Source: Flavobacterium tyrosinilyticum
Lineage (GTDB): Bacteria; Bacteroidota; Bacteroidia; Flavobacteriales; Flavobacteriaceae
DNA: 64,000 nt
Direction: 5' to 3'
NCBI RefSeq assembly: GCF_023656565.1
Contig: NZ_JAMOKG010000001.1
Location: 1,319,383 to 1,383,382 of the forward strand
Under the pieces are notes generated by a model that saw only the letters and a list, made by a program, of their open reading frames with translations, ran no database searches and was not told the origin of the DNA. Both the position numbers and the translations under genes were made by a program. Of the stretch, positions 25,262 to 34,129 are shown one piece after another; position 1 is the first letter of the stretch, and each line of letters opens with the position of its first letter.

Positions 25262-26656
25262 TTAATTAAATCCGTCAGTAAATTTGCGAAGAACAAGCTG
25301 TTTCGCAACCATATCGTAATAAGTTAAAATGCTGTAATTACTTAGTTTAACAGAATTAGGAAGAACTGCTTCTCGATGGGAATCTAAAAAGTAGAAGATT
25401 TTATCTGTCGCAAAAGGCTCGTGTGTTTCTTGTGTTGGTTCTAGTTTTTTGGTCCAGATACTTTCAAAAAAAACAGAATAATTGGTCTCAACATTGTAAT
25501 AATTGTTTGAAGGAAAATCTCCAAAAGGATCACTAAAATTAAAGCCATTAATAGATACCGTATTAAAATCTCTTCCGCTTCCTCCTAGAGTGATAAACAG
25601 ATTTTTCTCGTTTTTATAAACCGAAACTCCGGCGTCAAGAGAAGATAAAGCTTTTAAAAATTTCGCTGTATTCTTTAACTTTCTTGGCTCACGATCTTCA
25701 ATTTGCATTAGTAATGGGGAATTGCTAAAACGAATGGTGTCTTTTTTTGAAACCGCAAAAGACTTTATCGATTCACCAGATCCATAATCTTTGATGTCAA
25801 GCAAAAGCTCATCGGCATTAAGATTAATTTGATATAATTTATTCTCGTGATAATAAGAATTAGACGTTTTTGGGTTTTTATCTCCAACGGGTTTTAAAAA
25901 GGTCTTTTCTTTTATTTCTAGATTTTCTAAATCAATATCAAACAATTGCGTTTTTCTAAAATTTTGATCTAAAGTTAGAATCAAACGATTAGGAAGGGTA
26001 TAAATTTTACTTTTGGCAGTAACCTTATACAACGGATTATATTCGCCAGATCCCATCAGTTCTATTGGATTTTCAAACAAAATTTGATGAAATGTTTTAG
26101 GCTGGTTTTTCTGATCTATAAATTTGAAAGCGCTAAAATCTAAAAACTTTTGTTCGGCCATTCCGTTTTTAAAAATAAAAGCAATCAAAGCCTCTTTTGT
26201 TCGATCTTTCATCAACAAATAGAAGTTGTTGTCTCTCTGATAATTTGTTATTAGCGAATTCTCTTCAAGCGGAATCTGAAATTTTAATGCTCTCGAGGTT
26301 TTGTTTTCCAGATAATATTTAATTAAAATAATTGATTTGTCTTCTTTCGAAAACCAATATAAAGTAGGATTTCCATCGTCGCTGAAACTGTACCCCATTA
26401 AAGATCTGTTTTGAGTATACTGACGATTGGTAACAAATTTATCTCTAAGAAATAAAGCACTATTGTACTTTAATATCGAAAGGCTATCTGCACTGGCAGC
26501 AAAAAGAAAAACATCATGAGTAATGGTATTTTCACCAATCATAATTTCAGATTGGCCAATTTGGTTTTTTAAATCTATTGCATAAGAAGTCAGCACTGTT
26601 TGGCTTAACAAAACAGAACTAGAGATAAAAAACAAAAAAAGAAAAATTCGCTTCAT
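25262..26656 (-). CDS. Secreted protein of unknown function, paralogue of the gene at 29299-30750
   Basis: 464 residues with a signal peptide (MKRIFLFLFFISSSVLLSQ), beta-rich throughout. It shares with the 29.3-kb protein the segments FLKALSSLDAGVSVY / FLRKIINLNAGLSCY, LFITLGG / TLITFGG, and a C-terminal tail YYDMVAKQLVLRKFTD / YYDNKTKEYTIRKFVD. No catalytic motif is recognised. The repetitive strand pattern suggests a beta-propeller-like fold (inference). Last gene after CAT-like and HAD genes, 33 bp gap. Confidence 0.8.
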   Translation of the reverse strand: MKRIFLFLFFISSSVLLSQTVLTSYAIDLKNQIGQSEIMIGENTITHDVFLFAASADSLSILKYNSALFLRDKFVTNRQYTQNRSLMGYSFSDDGNPTLYWFSKEDKSIILIKYYLENKTSRALKFQIPLEENSLITNYQRDNNFYLLMKDRTKEALIAFIFKNGMAEQKFLDFSAFKFIDQKNQPKTFHQILFENPIELMGSGEYNPLYKVTAKSKIYTLPNRLILTLDQNFRKTQLFDIDLENLEIKEKTFLKPVGDKNPKTSNSYYHENKLYQINLNADELLLDIKDYGSGESIKSFAVSKKDTIRFSNSPLLMQIEDREPRKLKNTAKFLKALSSLDAGVSVYKNEKNLFITLGGSGRDFNTVSINGFNFSDPFGDFPSNNYYNVETNYSVFFESIWTKKLEPTQETHEPFATDKIFYFLDSHREAVLPNSVKLSNYSILTYYDMVAKQLVLRKFTDGFN

Positions 26657-26689
26657 ATGTTTTTGGGCGCAAAAATCATTCCGATTATT

Positions 26690-27319
26690 TTATTGATTCA
26701 TAAGCTCTTGAAAAAGATCTACAAATTGACCAACATGCATTCCGTCCATTAAACCATGATGAACATAAACGGCCATCGACATGGTTCTTTTTCCAGTTTC
26801 GGAAACCATCATTTTGCCAAAAGAAATTTTCGGACAGCTGTCTGGATACGTAAAACTGCGTGCATGGGTTATCGAACTAAAATTCAACCACGGAATTGCC
26901 GAAAAATGAATCAGATTATCATCATCAAAAGATCTGGTAAAAAGTCCGGTTGTATTTTGAATACGCTCGATTTCGGTTAAGGCAATTTGTTCGAATGTTT
27001 TAAAATCTGGATGATATTCAATTAGAGAAAATCCGAAAGTGCCATCTTCACGACCAATAGTAGCAGAAGCATCTATTTGGTCGTTAATGTAAATCTCGTT
27101 TTCTGAAATGCGATATTTGAAATTTTCGATTGCGTTTACCGCAGCCAAAGTTTTATGTAAATAGAAAATGAAAAAAGAAGCGTTTATACTTTTTGCGGTT
27201 TGATACGCTTTGGTGCAGTCAATTTCTACGGTGACTCCAAAAAAGGGTTCTTCCATTTGTTTAAAATGGGCAAAATGCTCTTTTCTATTCCAATTTTCTA
27301 GGTCTAATAATGTTTTCAT
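26690..27319 (-). CDS. Chloramphenicol acetyltransferase-like (type A CAT fold) acyltransferase
   Basis: 209 residues, the usual CAT length. The catalytic motif HHGLMDGMHVGQF corresponds to HHxxxDG of CAT, and the N-terminus NWNRKEHFAHFKQMEEPFF is typical of CatA. Chromosomal CAT-like proteins of this kind may acetylate chloramphenicol or another small hydroxyl compound; resistance is not implied by sequence alone. Its start overlaps the HAD gene stop by 1 bp, so the two are translationally coupled. Confidence 0.88.
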   Translation of the reverse strand: MKTLLDLENWNRKEHFAHFKQMEEPFFGVTVEIDCTKAYQTAKSINASFFIFYLHKTLAAVNAIENFKYRISENEIYINDQIDASATIGREDGTFGFSLIEYHPDFKTFEQIALTEIERIQNTTGLFTRSFDDDNLIHFSAIPWLNFSSITHARSFTYPDSCPKISFGKMMVSETGKRTMSMAVYVHHGLMDGMHVGQFVDLFQELMNQ

Positions 27320-28026
27320 TATAATAAATTCGGAACGACTTCTGCAATAGTTTCAAATGTACTAAAATGCTCGTGTTCTATAGTATGATTAATTTTTTCG
27401 TGTTCCCAAGTAGTGTGAAACGGAATGTGAACGGCATATCCGCCAATTCCTAAAACAGGAAGAACATCTGATTTTAATGAATTTCCGATCATCAAAAATT
27501 CGTGTGGCTCAATATCTAAACGGCCAAGCAATTTTTGATAATCGATTTCTTGTTTGTCTGACATTACTTCGATATGATGAAAATAATGCCCCAAACCAGA
27601 ACGATGCAATTTGCTGTGCTGATCTTTCAAATCGCCTTTTGTAGCAACGACCAATTTGTATTTTCCTTTTAAAGCTTCAAGAGTTTCTTCAATTCCGTCT
27701 AGCAATTCGATTGGTTTTTCGAGTAATTCTTTTCCGTATTGAATGATTTTTTCAATAACTTCAACAGGAATTGTATTGTTCGAAATATTCATCGCAGCTT
27801 CAATCATCGAAAGGATATAACCTTTGATTCCATATCCATACAAAGGCAGATTGGCAATTTCTATTTTGAACAATTCCTGCGAAATGCCTTGATGTGAAAG
27901 GTAATCTTCCATCAAAGCGCAAAATTTATGTTCGGTTTCCTCGAAATAAGGTTCGTTTACAAACAAAGTATCATCGGCATCAAATGCGATTACTTTTAAG
28001 TTTGGTATTTTAGTTTTATGTAACAT
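27319..28026 (-). CDS. HAD-superfamily hydrolase
   Basis: 235 residues. Motif I is IAFDADDTLFVNE (nucleophile and acid/base Asp), motif II/III include LVVATKGDLKDQ and the lysine region, and motif IV is MIGNSLKSDVLP. The cap is inserted after motif I (C1 type). Likely a small-molecule phosphatase. Coupled to the CAT-like gene. Confidence 0.9.
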   Translation of the reverse strand: MLHKTKIPNLKVIAFDADDTLFVNEPYFEETEHKFCALMEDYLSHQGISQELFKIEIANLPLYGYGIKGYILSMIEAAMNISNNTIPVEVIEKIIQYGKELLEKPIELLDGIEETLEALKGKYKLVVATKGDLKDQHSKLHRSGLGHYFHHIEVMSDKQEIDYQKLLGRLDIEPHEFLMIGNSLKSDVLPVLGIGGYAVHIPFHTTWEHEKINHTIEHEHFSTFETIAEVVPNLL

Positions 28027-28081
28027 AGAGTTTTTTGTTTCAAGTTTAAGGTTTTCTTTGTTTCAGGTTTTCTCAAATAAT

Positions 28082-28223
28082 TTTAAATACATAGAAACAT
28101 AGTTTCACTTTGTGCATGAAGGCGTTTCACTAATTAAAATGCACATAGTTTCTATGTGTAAAAGCATGCTTTTTTAACAAACTTAAATAAAAACAAAAAA
28201 ATCTATGTTTCTATGTGTTTAAA
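28082..28223. repeat. Inverted repeat 'TTTAAATACATAGAAACATAG'-type
   Basis: Left arm 28082-28102 and right arm 28203-28223 are inverted copies with one difference. A third internal unit, CACATAGTTTCTATGTG, is itself palindromic (about 28142-28158). The spacer to 28293 also holds 'atctgtg' phrases. No gene. Confidence 0.75.
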
Positions 28224-28293
28224 TTTTTTACTCACAGTTTACAAATTAATCTGTGTTAATTCTTTAAATCTGTGGAAATCTGTGAGCTGTTCT

Positions 28294-29178
28294 TTACTTA
28301 GAAAAAAGCCCTTTCAAAGAAATCGTTTTATCGTAAAACGTAATTCGGATTCCGAAAAGCAGAATAATTCCGCCCAAAACCATCTGTAAAGTTATTTGTT
28401 CTTCCAAAAACAACCAAGCTAAAATGGAGGTAATTACAGCTTGACTCAATAAACTTAATGAAACTCTTGTAGCACGCATGTGTTGAGTCGCATAACTAAT
28501 CGAAAGCCAAGCACACAATTGACAAATTACAGCTTGAAGAACCAAAACAAACCAGCCCATATCTGTAAATCCTGTGAAAGGTTCGTTTAATGAATAACAT
28601 AAAATTCCCAAATAAATGCTTGAAGCCATTAAACTAATCGTCATAAACGAAAGAACATCAACTGTAGAAAGAACATTTTTACTCACCAAAAGATAAATTG
28701 AGTATAAGATTCCCGATAAAACAGCAAATAGAAATGCTTTATCAAAGTTTAAATCGATAAAAAACTCAAAACCGACCAAAGTGACCATTCCGAATAAAGC
28801 GACCAATGTTCCGATCCAAAAATTGGTTGCAGGTTTTGCTTTCAGAAAAAAGAAAGAACCAACACCAACCCAAACCGGAGATAAATTGGTTAAAAGTGAA
28901 GCCTGAGTCGCGCTTGATTCCTGAATAGCGATATTCCAAACGGCAACATCAGACGAAAATAAAACACCGCAAAGTATTGCCAAAAGTGCAAATTTTAGTT
29001 TTGGAAGTTTAAAGTTTCCGCTAAAAAGGACATAAGGCAATAGCAGAACGACCGCGAAAAACATTCGGTAAAAAGCCGAAATTAATCCTGGTGTTAAACG
29101 TAATTTTACCAATATCGGGAAAATAGATATGCAGAGTATACCGCAGATTAGGGCTAATCTTGGTTTGGTGAGTTTCAT
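28294..29178 (-). CDS. EamA/DMT-family exporter
   Basis: 294 residues with ten hydrophobic helices in two five-helix EamA repeats. The second repeat ends in LAWLFLEEQITLQMVLGGIILLFGI, a DMT signature. Likely a metabolite exporter, substrate unknown. Its own -7 box (TATCTTTG) is at 29208-29215. Confidence 0.92.
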   Translation of the reverse strand: MKLTKPRLALICGILCISIFPILVKLRLTPGLISAFYRMFFAVVLLLPYVLFSGNFKLPKLKFALLAILCGVLFSSDVAVWNIAIQESSATQASLLTNLSPVWVGVGSFFFLKAKPATNFWIGTLVALFGMVTLVGFEFFIDLNFDKAFLFAVLSGILYSIYLLVSKNVLSTVDVLSFMTISLMASSIYLGILCYSLNEPFTGFTDMGWFVLVLQAVICQLCAWLSISYATQHMRATRVSLSLLSQAVITSILAWLFLEEQITLQMVLGGIILLFGIRITFYDKTISLKGLFSK

Positions 29179-29207
29179 TGAATGTGTTTTATTCTTGTAT
29201 TATTTTT

Positions 29208-29215
29208 CAAAGATA
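29208..29215 (-). promoter_or_regulatory. Candidate -7 box (TATCTTTG) of the EamA gene
   Basis: Perfect TAnnTTTG on the minus strand, 30 bp before the ATG. Confidence 0.55.
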
Positions 29216-29244
29216 ACTCACAAAAAGGAATAGTTTGAAAGCAA

Positions 29245-29287
29245 AAGACGTGAATTGGTTAAAAATTAACTATTCACGCCTTTTTTA
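29245..29287 (-). terminator. Terminator of the secreted paralogue gene
   Basis: On the minus strand GGCGTGAAT pairs with ATTCACGTC across a loop and is followed by TTTTGCTTT. Confidence 0.7.
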
Positions 29288-29298
29288 TTTTCTAATTA

Positions 29299-30750
29299 TT
29301 AATCTACAAATTTCCTAATTGTATATTCTTTTGTCTTGTTATCATAATATCCTAAATAGTAAACTGCGTCCATATTAAACAAGATTTGAGAGGAGACATC
29401 TTTATACTCATCAAAGAAAGTACGGATTTTATCAAATGCCAAAGGCTTTAAATCACCTTTTATATGATTGTCTTGATTATCAAAAAGACCTTCAATTTTA
29501 ACTACTTTTCTATTGGCATAAGCATTAAAATTATCCATTGTGGGACTAAAGAATGCTGCCCCAACTAAAGCCCCAATTAATCCAAATTGATTTGCTGTGA
29601 CTTGTCCGGTAGATTGACCAACAGAAGAAATACCACCAAAAGTAATAAGGGTGTTCTCTCCTATATGGTAACAAGAAAGCCCAGCATTTAAATTGATAAT
29701 TTTTCTTAAGAATTGAGAGCTGTTTGTTAAGGTTCTTTTTCCTCCAAAATCTCCTCCTTCTTGATAAATCTCGGAGTTTTTAAAATCTATGGGAGTATTA
29801 GATGTTGCAGTAAATTCTTTTAAGGTGTTATCTTCCAAATCTTTTACGGTAAAGAAAAATTGATCTTCTGAAGATTTTAAGATGTAAAATTTATTGTCAA
29901 AATAAAATGAATTCGAAGTTACAGCGATTTTATATCCTGAAGTAGTTACATTAGAAATCCCTGGAGATCGAACTATTCTTTCTGTTGCCGAAAATTTATC
30001 TAAGTCAATTATAATTGCTTGTGTATAATCTGAATTGGTATCTAGGGTTATAACAATTGTTTTGCTATTAAAATAACATTTTCTTTTTCTTGCCGCATCT
30101 GTTAATGAAGTCGGATTGTCAACATTGATATTTTTAATGGTAAAAGGTGCTTCAAATGGAAGTAAATTTTGCCCTAATATTCCATAGATATCAGATTTTG
30201 TATAATCTGATTTGAAGAAATGAAATCCGTCTAGAGAAATAACTCTGGACGAATAAACACCATTTTTGTCAAAAATATGCAGTTTTAAAGAATTACTTTT
30301 TTTGATTACGCTTAAAAGATAAAACTTATCAGTGTCGCTAAATTTCTGTAAAAGCTTTTCTTCTTTCAGTGCAAGAGAATATTCTTGTGTTGTAACTTTT
30401 TGACTGCTAATATTATATAATTGAGCAATAACCTTTTCGTAATCATTAGATGCCCAAAATAAACGAGGATTGTTATTGCTACTGTTATAACCAATCATCA
30501 TATCGTAAGTTTTAGTATCTGGTCTTGTGGCAGAAATACTATCAACAATTTTCATATTTTGGTCTAGATGAATTGCTTTTACTTTTATTTTATCACTGAT
30601 AAATAATGTAACATCTTTTTTTTCATTGTTTACAACTTGAAAAATATCGCGATTTTTCTTTAATTCAATAGGAACAGAATTTACAATTTCTTGCGAAAAT
30701 GAATTTAAACTGCTTAGAAATAAGCAGGAATAGAGTATTTTTTTCAACAT
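29299..30750 (-). CDS. Secreted protein of unknown function, paralogue of the gene at 25262-26656
   Basis: 483 residues from ATG 30750; a TTG three bases upstream is unlikely to be the start. Signal peptide MLKKILYSCLFLSSLNSFSQ. Beta-rich, with a glycine/alanine-rich hydrophobic stretch FGLIGALVGAAFFSP near residue 405 that the paralogue lacks and that could insert in a membrane or be a loop. Shares blocks with the 25.3-kb protein (see there). Function unknown. Confidence 0.8.
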   Translation of the reverse strand: MLKKILYSCLFLSSLNSFSQEIVNSVPIELKKNRDIFQVVNNEKKDVTLFISDKIKVKAIHLDQNMKIVDSISATRPDTKTYDMMIGYNSSNNNPRLFWASNDYEKVIAQLYNISSQKVTTQEYSLALKEEKLLQKFSDTDKFYLLSVIKKSNSLKLHIFDKNGVYSSRVISLDGFHFFKSDYTKSDIYGILGQNLLPFEAPFTIKNINVDNPTSLTDAARKRKCYFNSKTIVITLDTNSDYTQAIIIDLDKFSATERIVRSPGISNVTTSGYKIAVTSNSFYFDNKFYILKSSEDQFFFTVKDLEDNTLKEFTATSNTPIDFKNSEIYQEGGDFGGKRTLTNSSQFLRKIINLNAGLSCYHIGENTLITFGGISSVGQSTGQVTANQFGLIGALVGAAFFSPTMDNFNAYANRKVVKIEGLFDNQDNHIKGDLKPLAFDKIRTFFDEYKDVSSQILFNMDAVYYLGYYDNKTKEYTIRKFVD

Positions 30751-30850
30751 CAATATGATTTGTTTTTGGTTTGTTTTTTTGGGCGAATATCGAAATTTTT
30801 TTTGAATGAAAACTATTTTTATAAAAATCGATACTGATGTGTTTTAGAAA

Positions 30851-30893
30851 ATAAAAGCGCATGAAATTAACCTTATTTTCATGCGCTTTTTTA
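30851..30893. terminator. Bidirectional-looking terminator
   Basis: AAAAGCGCATGAAA pairs with TTTCATGCGCTTTT, with T-rich sequence both ways. Serves the gene 30897-31175. Confidence 0.85.
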
Positions 30894-30896
30894 GTT

Positions 30897-31175
30897 TTAA
30901 TTAATTGCAAATTTACTGCAAGCTTTCTGAATTTGTTTATCCGAAAACGGTTCGAGTGTTTCGGCAAGCATTTCACTAGTTTTGATGCATTCCATCATTT
31001 TTGATCTTAGCTCTTTGTCATCTCCCAATTCTGTTTCAAGAATTCGCTTGAAAATTTCAGATAGATAATGGGGCTGTTCTCTAAAATCGCCTTCAAACCA
31101 TAAATCTGAAAGGAATTTTGCCATCGATGGCATTACATCTTGATGTGTCGGTTTTTGATTTTCTCTTTTTTGCAT
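30897..31175 (-). CDS. Small cytoplasmic protein of unknown function
   Basis: 92 residues, helical and charged (FLSDLWFEGDFREQPHYLSEI, LETELGDDKELRSKMMECI). No signal peptide. A clear stop and its own terminator support a real gene. No family recognised. Confidence 0.7.
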   Translation of the reverse strand: MQKRENQKPTHQDVMPSMAKFLSDLWFEGDFREQPHYLSEIFKRILETELGDDKELRSKMMECIKTSEMLAETLEPFSDKQIQKACSKFAIN

Positions 31176-31198
31176 AAACCTGAAAATATTAAACGCAC

Positions 31199-31285
31199 GA
31201 ATCCCTCGTTTTAGATGTGCAAAAAATACCCCATAGGGATAGGTTTTCCCATTGTTTCCGCAGGGACATCATGACGAGGGATTCG
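31199..31285. repeat. Palindromic element, CGAATCCCTCGT arms
   Basis: 12-bp perfect arms CGAATCCCTCGT (31199-31210) and ACGAGGGATTCG (31274-31285) enclose smaller GGGA/TCCC units (CCCATAGGGAT, CCGCAGGGACA). No gene. Confidence 0.7.
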
Positions 31286-31410
31286 CTTATGTTAACTTTG
31301 TTTGAAAGTTCCTAAATAAATCCTATAGTGTATTTTTTGCAGAACAAACTTACAAAAAGGATTTTGAAAAGAAACAACAAAATGTAGGAATTTTATTTTG
31401 TTTTTTTATT

Positions 31411-31482
31411 CCTGCAAGGTTTTCAAAACCTTGTAGGTATGGCAATTTATTCAAACCTACAAGGTTTTGAAAACCTTGCAGG
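31411..31482. repeat. Perfect 28-bp inverted repeat, 'CCTGCAAGG-CCTTGTAGG' family
   Basis: The left copy (31411-31438) and right copy (31455-31482) are exact reverse complements; each is itself a near-palindrome (CAAGGTTTT / AAAACCTTG). Related copies lie at 62322-62349 and 63095-63182. Confidence 0.85.
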
Positions 31483-31509
31483 ACAGCCAAAATAAACTTA
31501 AAAGAGATA

Positions 31510-31540
31510 AAAAAAAGATGTGTTATTACACATCTTTTAA
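31510..31540 (-). terminator. Terminator of metG
   Basis: Stem AAAAGATGTGT / ACACATCTTTT with a 4-nt loop, 6 bp beyond the metG stop reading leftward, then T-rich. Confidence 0.85.
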
Positions 31541-31545
31541 AATCT

Positions 31546-33681
31546 TTAGTTTACTGTAGCTCCATTTGGCGCATCAGCATCTGGATTAACAAAAACCAAT
31601 TTTCCTTCAGCGTTTGTTGTCATCAAGATCATTCCTTGACTTTCAACACCGCGTAAAGCTCTTGGAGCAAGGTTTGCTAATACAGAAACACGTTTTCCGA
31701 TAATTTCTTCTGGCGAAAAACTTTCAGCAATTCCTGAAACAATTGTACGAACATCAATTCCAGTATCTACTTTTAGAACTAGAAGTTTGTTTGCTTTTGG
31801 CATTTTTTCAGCCTCTAAAATAGTTCCGATACGGATATCCATTTTCGCAAAATCATCAAACTGAATTAAATCTTTTTGTGGTTCTGCTTGTTTGTTTTCA
31901 GCAATATTTGCGGTTTTTGTCGCTTCCAATTTATCTACTTGTTTTTGTATTTCTTCGTCTTCAATTTTAGCAAAAAGCAATTCTGCCTCGCCAATTTTAT
32001 GTCCTGCTGGAATTAAATCTGAATTTTCAGAAATGTCATTCCAACCTAAAGTTTTCTCAATAAAGATGTCTTTTGCATCGCGATCTTTCTCTTTCAAGAA
32101 TTTACTGAAACCTGCAAAATACTCTTTAAGGTCAGCCAAATTCAATATTTTAGAAAGTTTCGCAGCAGTAAAAGGTAAAAACGGTTCAGCTAAAACGCTC
32201 AACGCTGCAGCAATTTGCAAGGCCACATACATTTGAGTTTTTACACGCTCTGGATTGTCTTTCATTACTTTCCAAGGCTCTTCGTCTGCAAGGTATTTAT
32301 TTCCTAAACGAGCAACATTCATCAATTCGCCTAAAGCTTCACGGAATCTGTAACGTTCCACCGAACTTGCAATCACAGCTGGATACGCTTTTAATTCGTT
32401 TAAAGTTTGTTCATCAACTTCTGAGAATTCGTTTGGAGTTGGGATAATGCCATCGTAATATTTGTTGGTTAAAACCACAACACGATTCACGAAGTTTCCG
32501 AAAACGGCAACCAATTCGTTGTTATTTCTAGCTTGGAAATCTTTCCAAGTAAAGTCGTTATCTTTTGTTTCAGGAGCGTTTGATGTTAAAGCATAACGTA
32601 AAACATCTTGCTTATCTGGAAACTCTTCTAAATATTCGTGTAACCAAACGGCCCAGTTTTTAGATGTCGAAAGTTTGTTTCCTTCCAAGTTCAAAAACTC
32701 ATTTGCAGGAACGTTGTCTGGTAAAATATAGCTTCCTTCAGCTTTTAACATTGCTGGGAAAATGATACAGTGAAAAACAATATTGTCTTTTCCGATAAAG
32801 TGAACCAATTTCGTTTCTTCATCTTTCCAATACGGTTCCCAATTTTTTCCTTCGCGCGCAGCCCATTCTTTTGTAGAAGAAATGTAACCAATTGGCGCGT
32901 CAAACCAAACATATAGTTTTTTGCCTTCGGCACCTTCAACAGGAACATCAATTCCCCAGTCTAAGTCACGCGTTACTGCACGAGGTTCTAATCCTGCGTC
33001 GATCCAAGATTTTACTTGTCCGTAAACATTCGTTTTCCAATCGTTTTTATGTCCAACTAAAATCCATTCCGTTAAGAAATCAGAATAACGGTCTAAAGGT
33101 AAAAACCAGTGTTTTGTTTCTTTAAGAATAGGAGTTTCTCCGGTAATTGTCGATTTTGGGTTGATCAAATCAGTCGCGTTCAAAGTAGATCCGCAATTTT
33201 CGCACTGATCTCCGTAAGCTCCATCATTACCACATTTTGGACAAGTTCCCACAACAAAACGGTCTGCTAAAAACTGATTTGCTTTTGCATCGTACAATTG
33301 CTCTGTAACTTCTTCAATAAAATCGCCTTTATCATACAATGTTCTAAAGAATTCCGAAGCTGTGTCGTGATGAATTTTTGCCGAAGTTCTTGAATAGTTG
33401 TTGAATGAAATCCCAAAATCTTCAAACGATTTACGGATAATCCCGTCATATTTATCAATAACTTGCTGTGGTGTAATTCCTTCTTTTTTGGCTTTCATCG
33501 AAATTGCAACTCCGTGTTCATCGCTTCCGCAAATAAATGCTACATCTTTTCCTTGCAATCTTAAATATCTCGAATATATATCTGCAGGCACATAAACTCC
33601 CGCCAAGTGACCAATATGAATAGGTCCGTTGGTGTAAGGCAATGCCGCCGTGATCGTATATCTCTTTGGATCTTGTATCAT
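31546..33681 (-). CDS. metG: Methionyl-tRNA synthetase with C-terminal tRNA-binding domain
   Basis: 711 residues. The HIGH motif lies in [11 protein letters not shown] (~18-28), a zinc knuckle in [18 protein letters not shown], and the KMSKS equivalent is KLSTS in [12 protein letters not shown]. An anticodon-binding helical domain is followed by a C-terminal EMAPII/Trbp111-like OB domain ([19 protein letters not shown]). It charges tRNA-Met. A -7 box is at 33701-33708. Confidence 0.97.
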   Translation of the reverse strand: MIQDPKRYTITAALPYTNGPIHIGHLAGVYVPADIYSRYLRLQGKDVAFICGSDEHGVAISMKAKKEGITPQQVIDKYDGIIRKSFEDFGISFNNYSRTSAKIHHDTASEFFRTLYDKGDFIEEVTEQLYDAKANQFLADRFVVGTCPKCGNDGAYGDQCENCGSTLNATDLINPKSTITGETPILKETKHWFLPLDRYSDFLTEWILVGHKNDWKTNVYGQVKSWIDAGLEPRAVTRDLDWGIDVPVEGAEGKKLYVWFDAPIGYISSTKEWAAREGKNWEPYWKDEETKLVHFIGKDNIVFHCIIFPAMLKAEGSYILPDNVPANEFLNLEGNKLSTSKNWAVWLHEYLEEFPDKQDVLRYALTSNAPETKDNDFTWKDFQARNNNELVAVFGNFVNRVVVLTNKYYDGIIPTPNEFSEVDEQTLNELKAYPAVIASSVERYRFREALGELMNVARLGNKYLADEEPWKVMKDNPERVKTQMYVALQIAAALSVLAEPFLPFTAAKLSKILNLADLKEYFAGFSKFLKEKDRDAKDIFIEKTLGWNDISENSDLIPAGHKIGEAELLFAKIEDEEIQKQVDKLEATKTANIAENKQAEPQKDLIQFDDFAKMDIRIGTILEAEKMPKANKLLVLKVDTGIDVRTIVSGIAESFSPEEIIGKRVSVLANLAPRALRGVESQGMILMTTNAEGKLVFVNPDADAPNGATVN

Positions 33682-33700
33682 AATTCAATTTTATTGAGTG

Positions 33701-33708
33701 CAAAAATA
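33701..33708 (-). promoter_or_regulatory. Candidate -7 box (TATTTTTG) of metG
   Basis: Perfect TAnnTTTG on the minus strand, 20 bp before the metG ATG. Confidence 0.5.
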
Positions 33709-33731
33709 AGCAATAGATTTGAGATTTTAAT

Positions 33732-34060
33732 ATTACACGAAGATTCACGAAGAAAAAGCACAGAGATTCGCTAAGATTTTTTTGAATTTGGCTCTCGCAA
33801 AGTCGCAGAGTCGCAAAGTTTTTGTTTCAAGGTAAGGATTAACCATGCAGTTTGTCATTTCGAGGAACGAGAAATCTCCGCGAGTAACTCCGCTCCTAAA
33901 ATAGCCAATCTTTGTGGAGATTTCTCGTTCCTCGAAATGACAAACTATTCCTAAAAACTTCGCGCCTCTGCGACTTTGCGAGATTATTTTTAACTTCTTT
34001 CATAAAAAACTTTGCGAATCTCTGCGAAATTCTTCGTGCATCTCTGTGTAAAAACTCAAC
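33732..34060. repeat. Nested palindrome (three concentric inverted repeats)
   Basis: Innermost: perfect 30-bp arms 33850-33879 and 33916-33945 (core TCATTTCGAGGAACGAGAAA). Middle: CTCGCAAAGTCGCAGAG (~33792) inverted at CTCTGCGACTTTGCGAG (~33966). Outer: ACACGAAGATTCACGAAG (~33734) and CAGAGATTCGC inverted at GCGAATCTCTGCG and TTCTTCGTGCATCTCTGTGT (to ~34050). No gene. It separates the divergent metG and GH43 genes. Confidence 0.85.
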
Positions 34061-34098
34061 AAAATTTCACTCCATTAAAACCTTATGGTCTTTTTGAC

Positions 34099-34106
34099 TA
34101 TATTTG
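34099..34106 (+). promoter_or_regulatory. Candidate -7 box (TATATTTG) of the GH43 gene
   Basis: Perfect TAnnTTTG match 23 bp before ATG 34130. Confidence 0.55.
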
Positions 34107-34129
34107 AAAAAAATATCAAAACATACATC

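Noticed and set aside
26690..27319. Acquired antibiotic-resistance gene
   Set aside because: The CAT-like gene is coupled to a HAD gene and shows no mobile-element context or unusual composition, so it looks like a native chromosomal acyltransferase.
30665..30976. 103-codon frame spanning two minus-strand genes
   Set aside because: It overlaps the start of the secreted paralogue gene, a clear terminator, and the end of the 92-residue gene; the composition looks non-coding.
31199..31482. Possible CRISPR array
   Set aside because: Repeats are inverted pairs of two different families, not direct repeats with unique spacers of regular length, and there are no cas genes.
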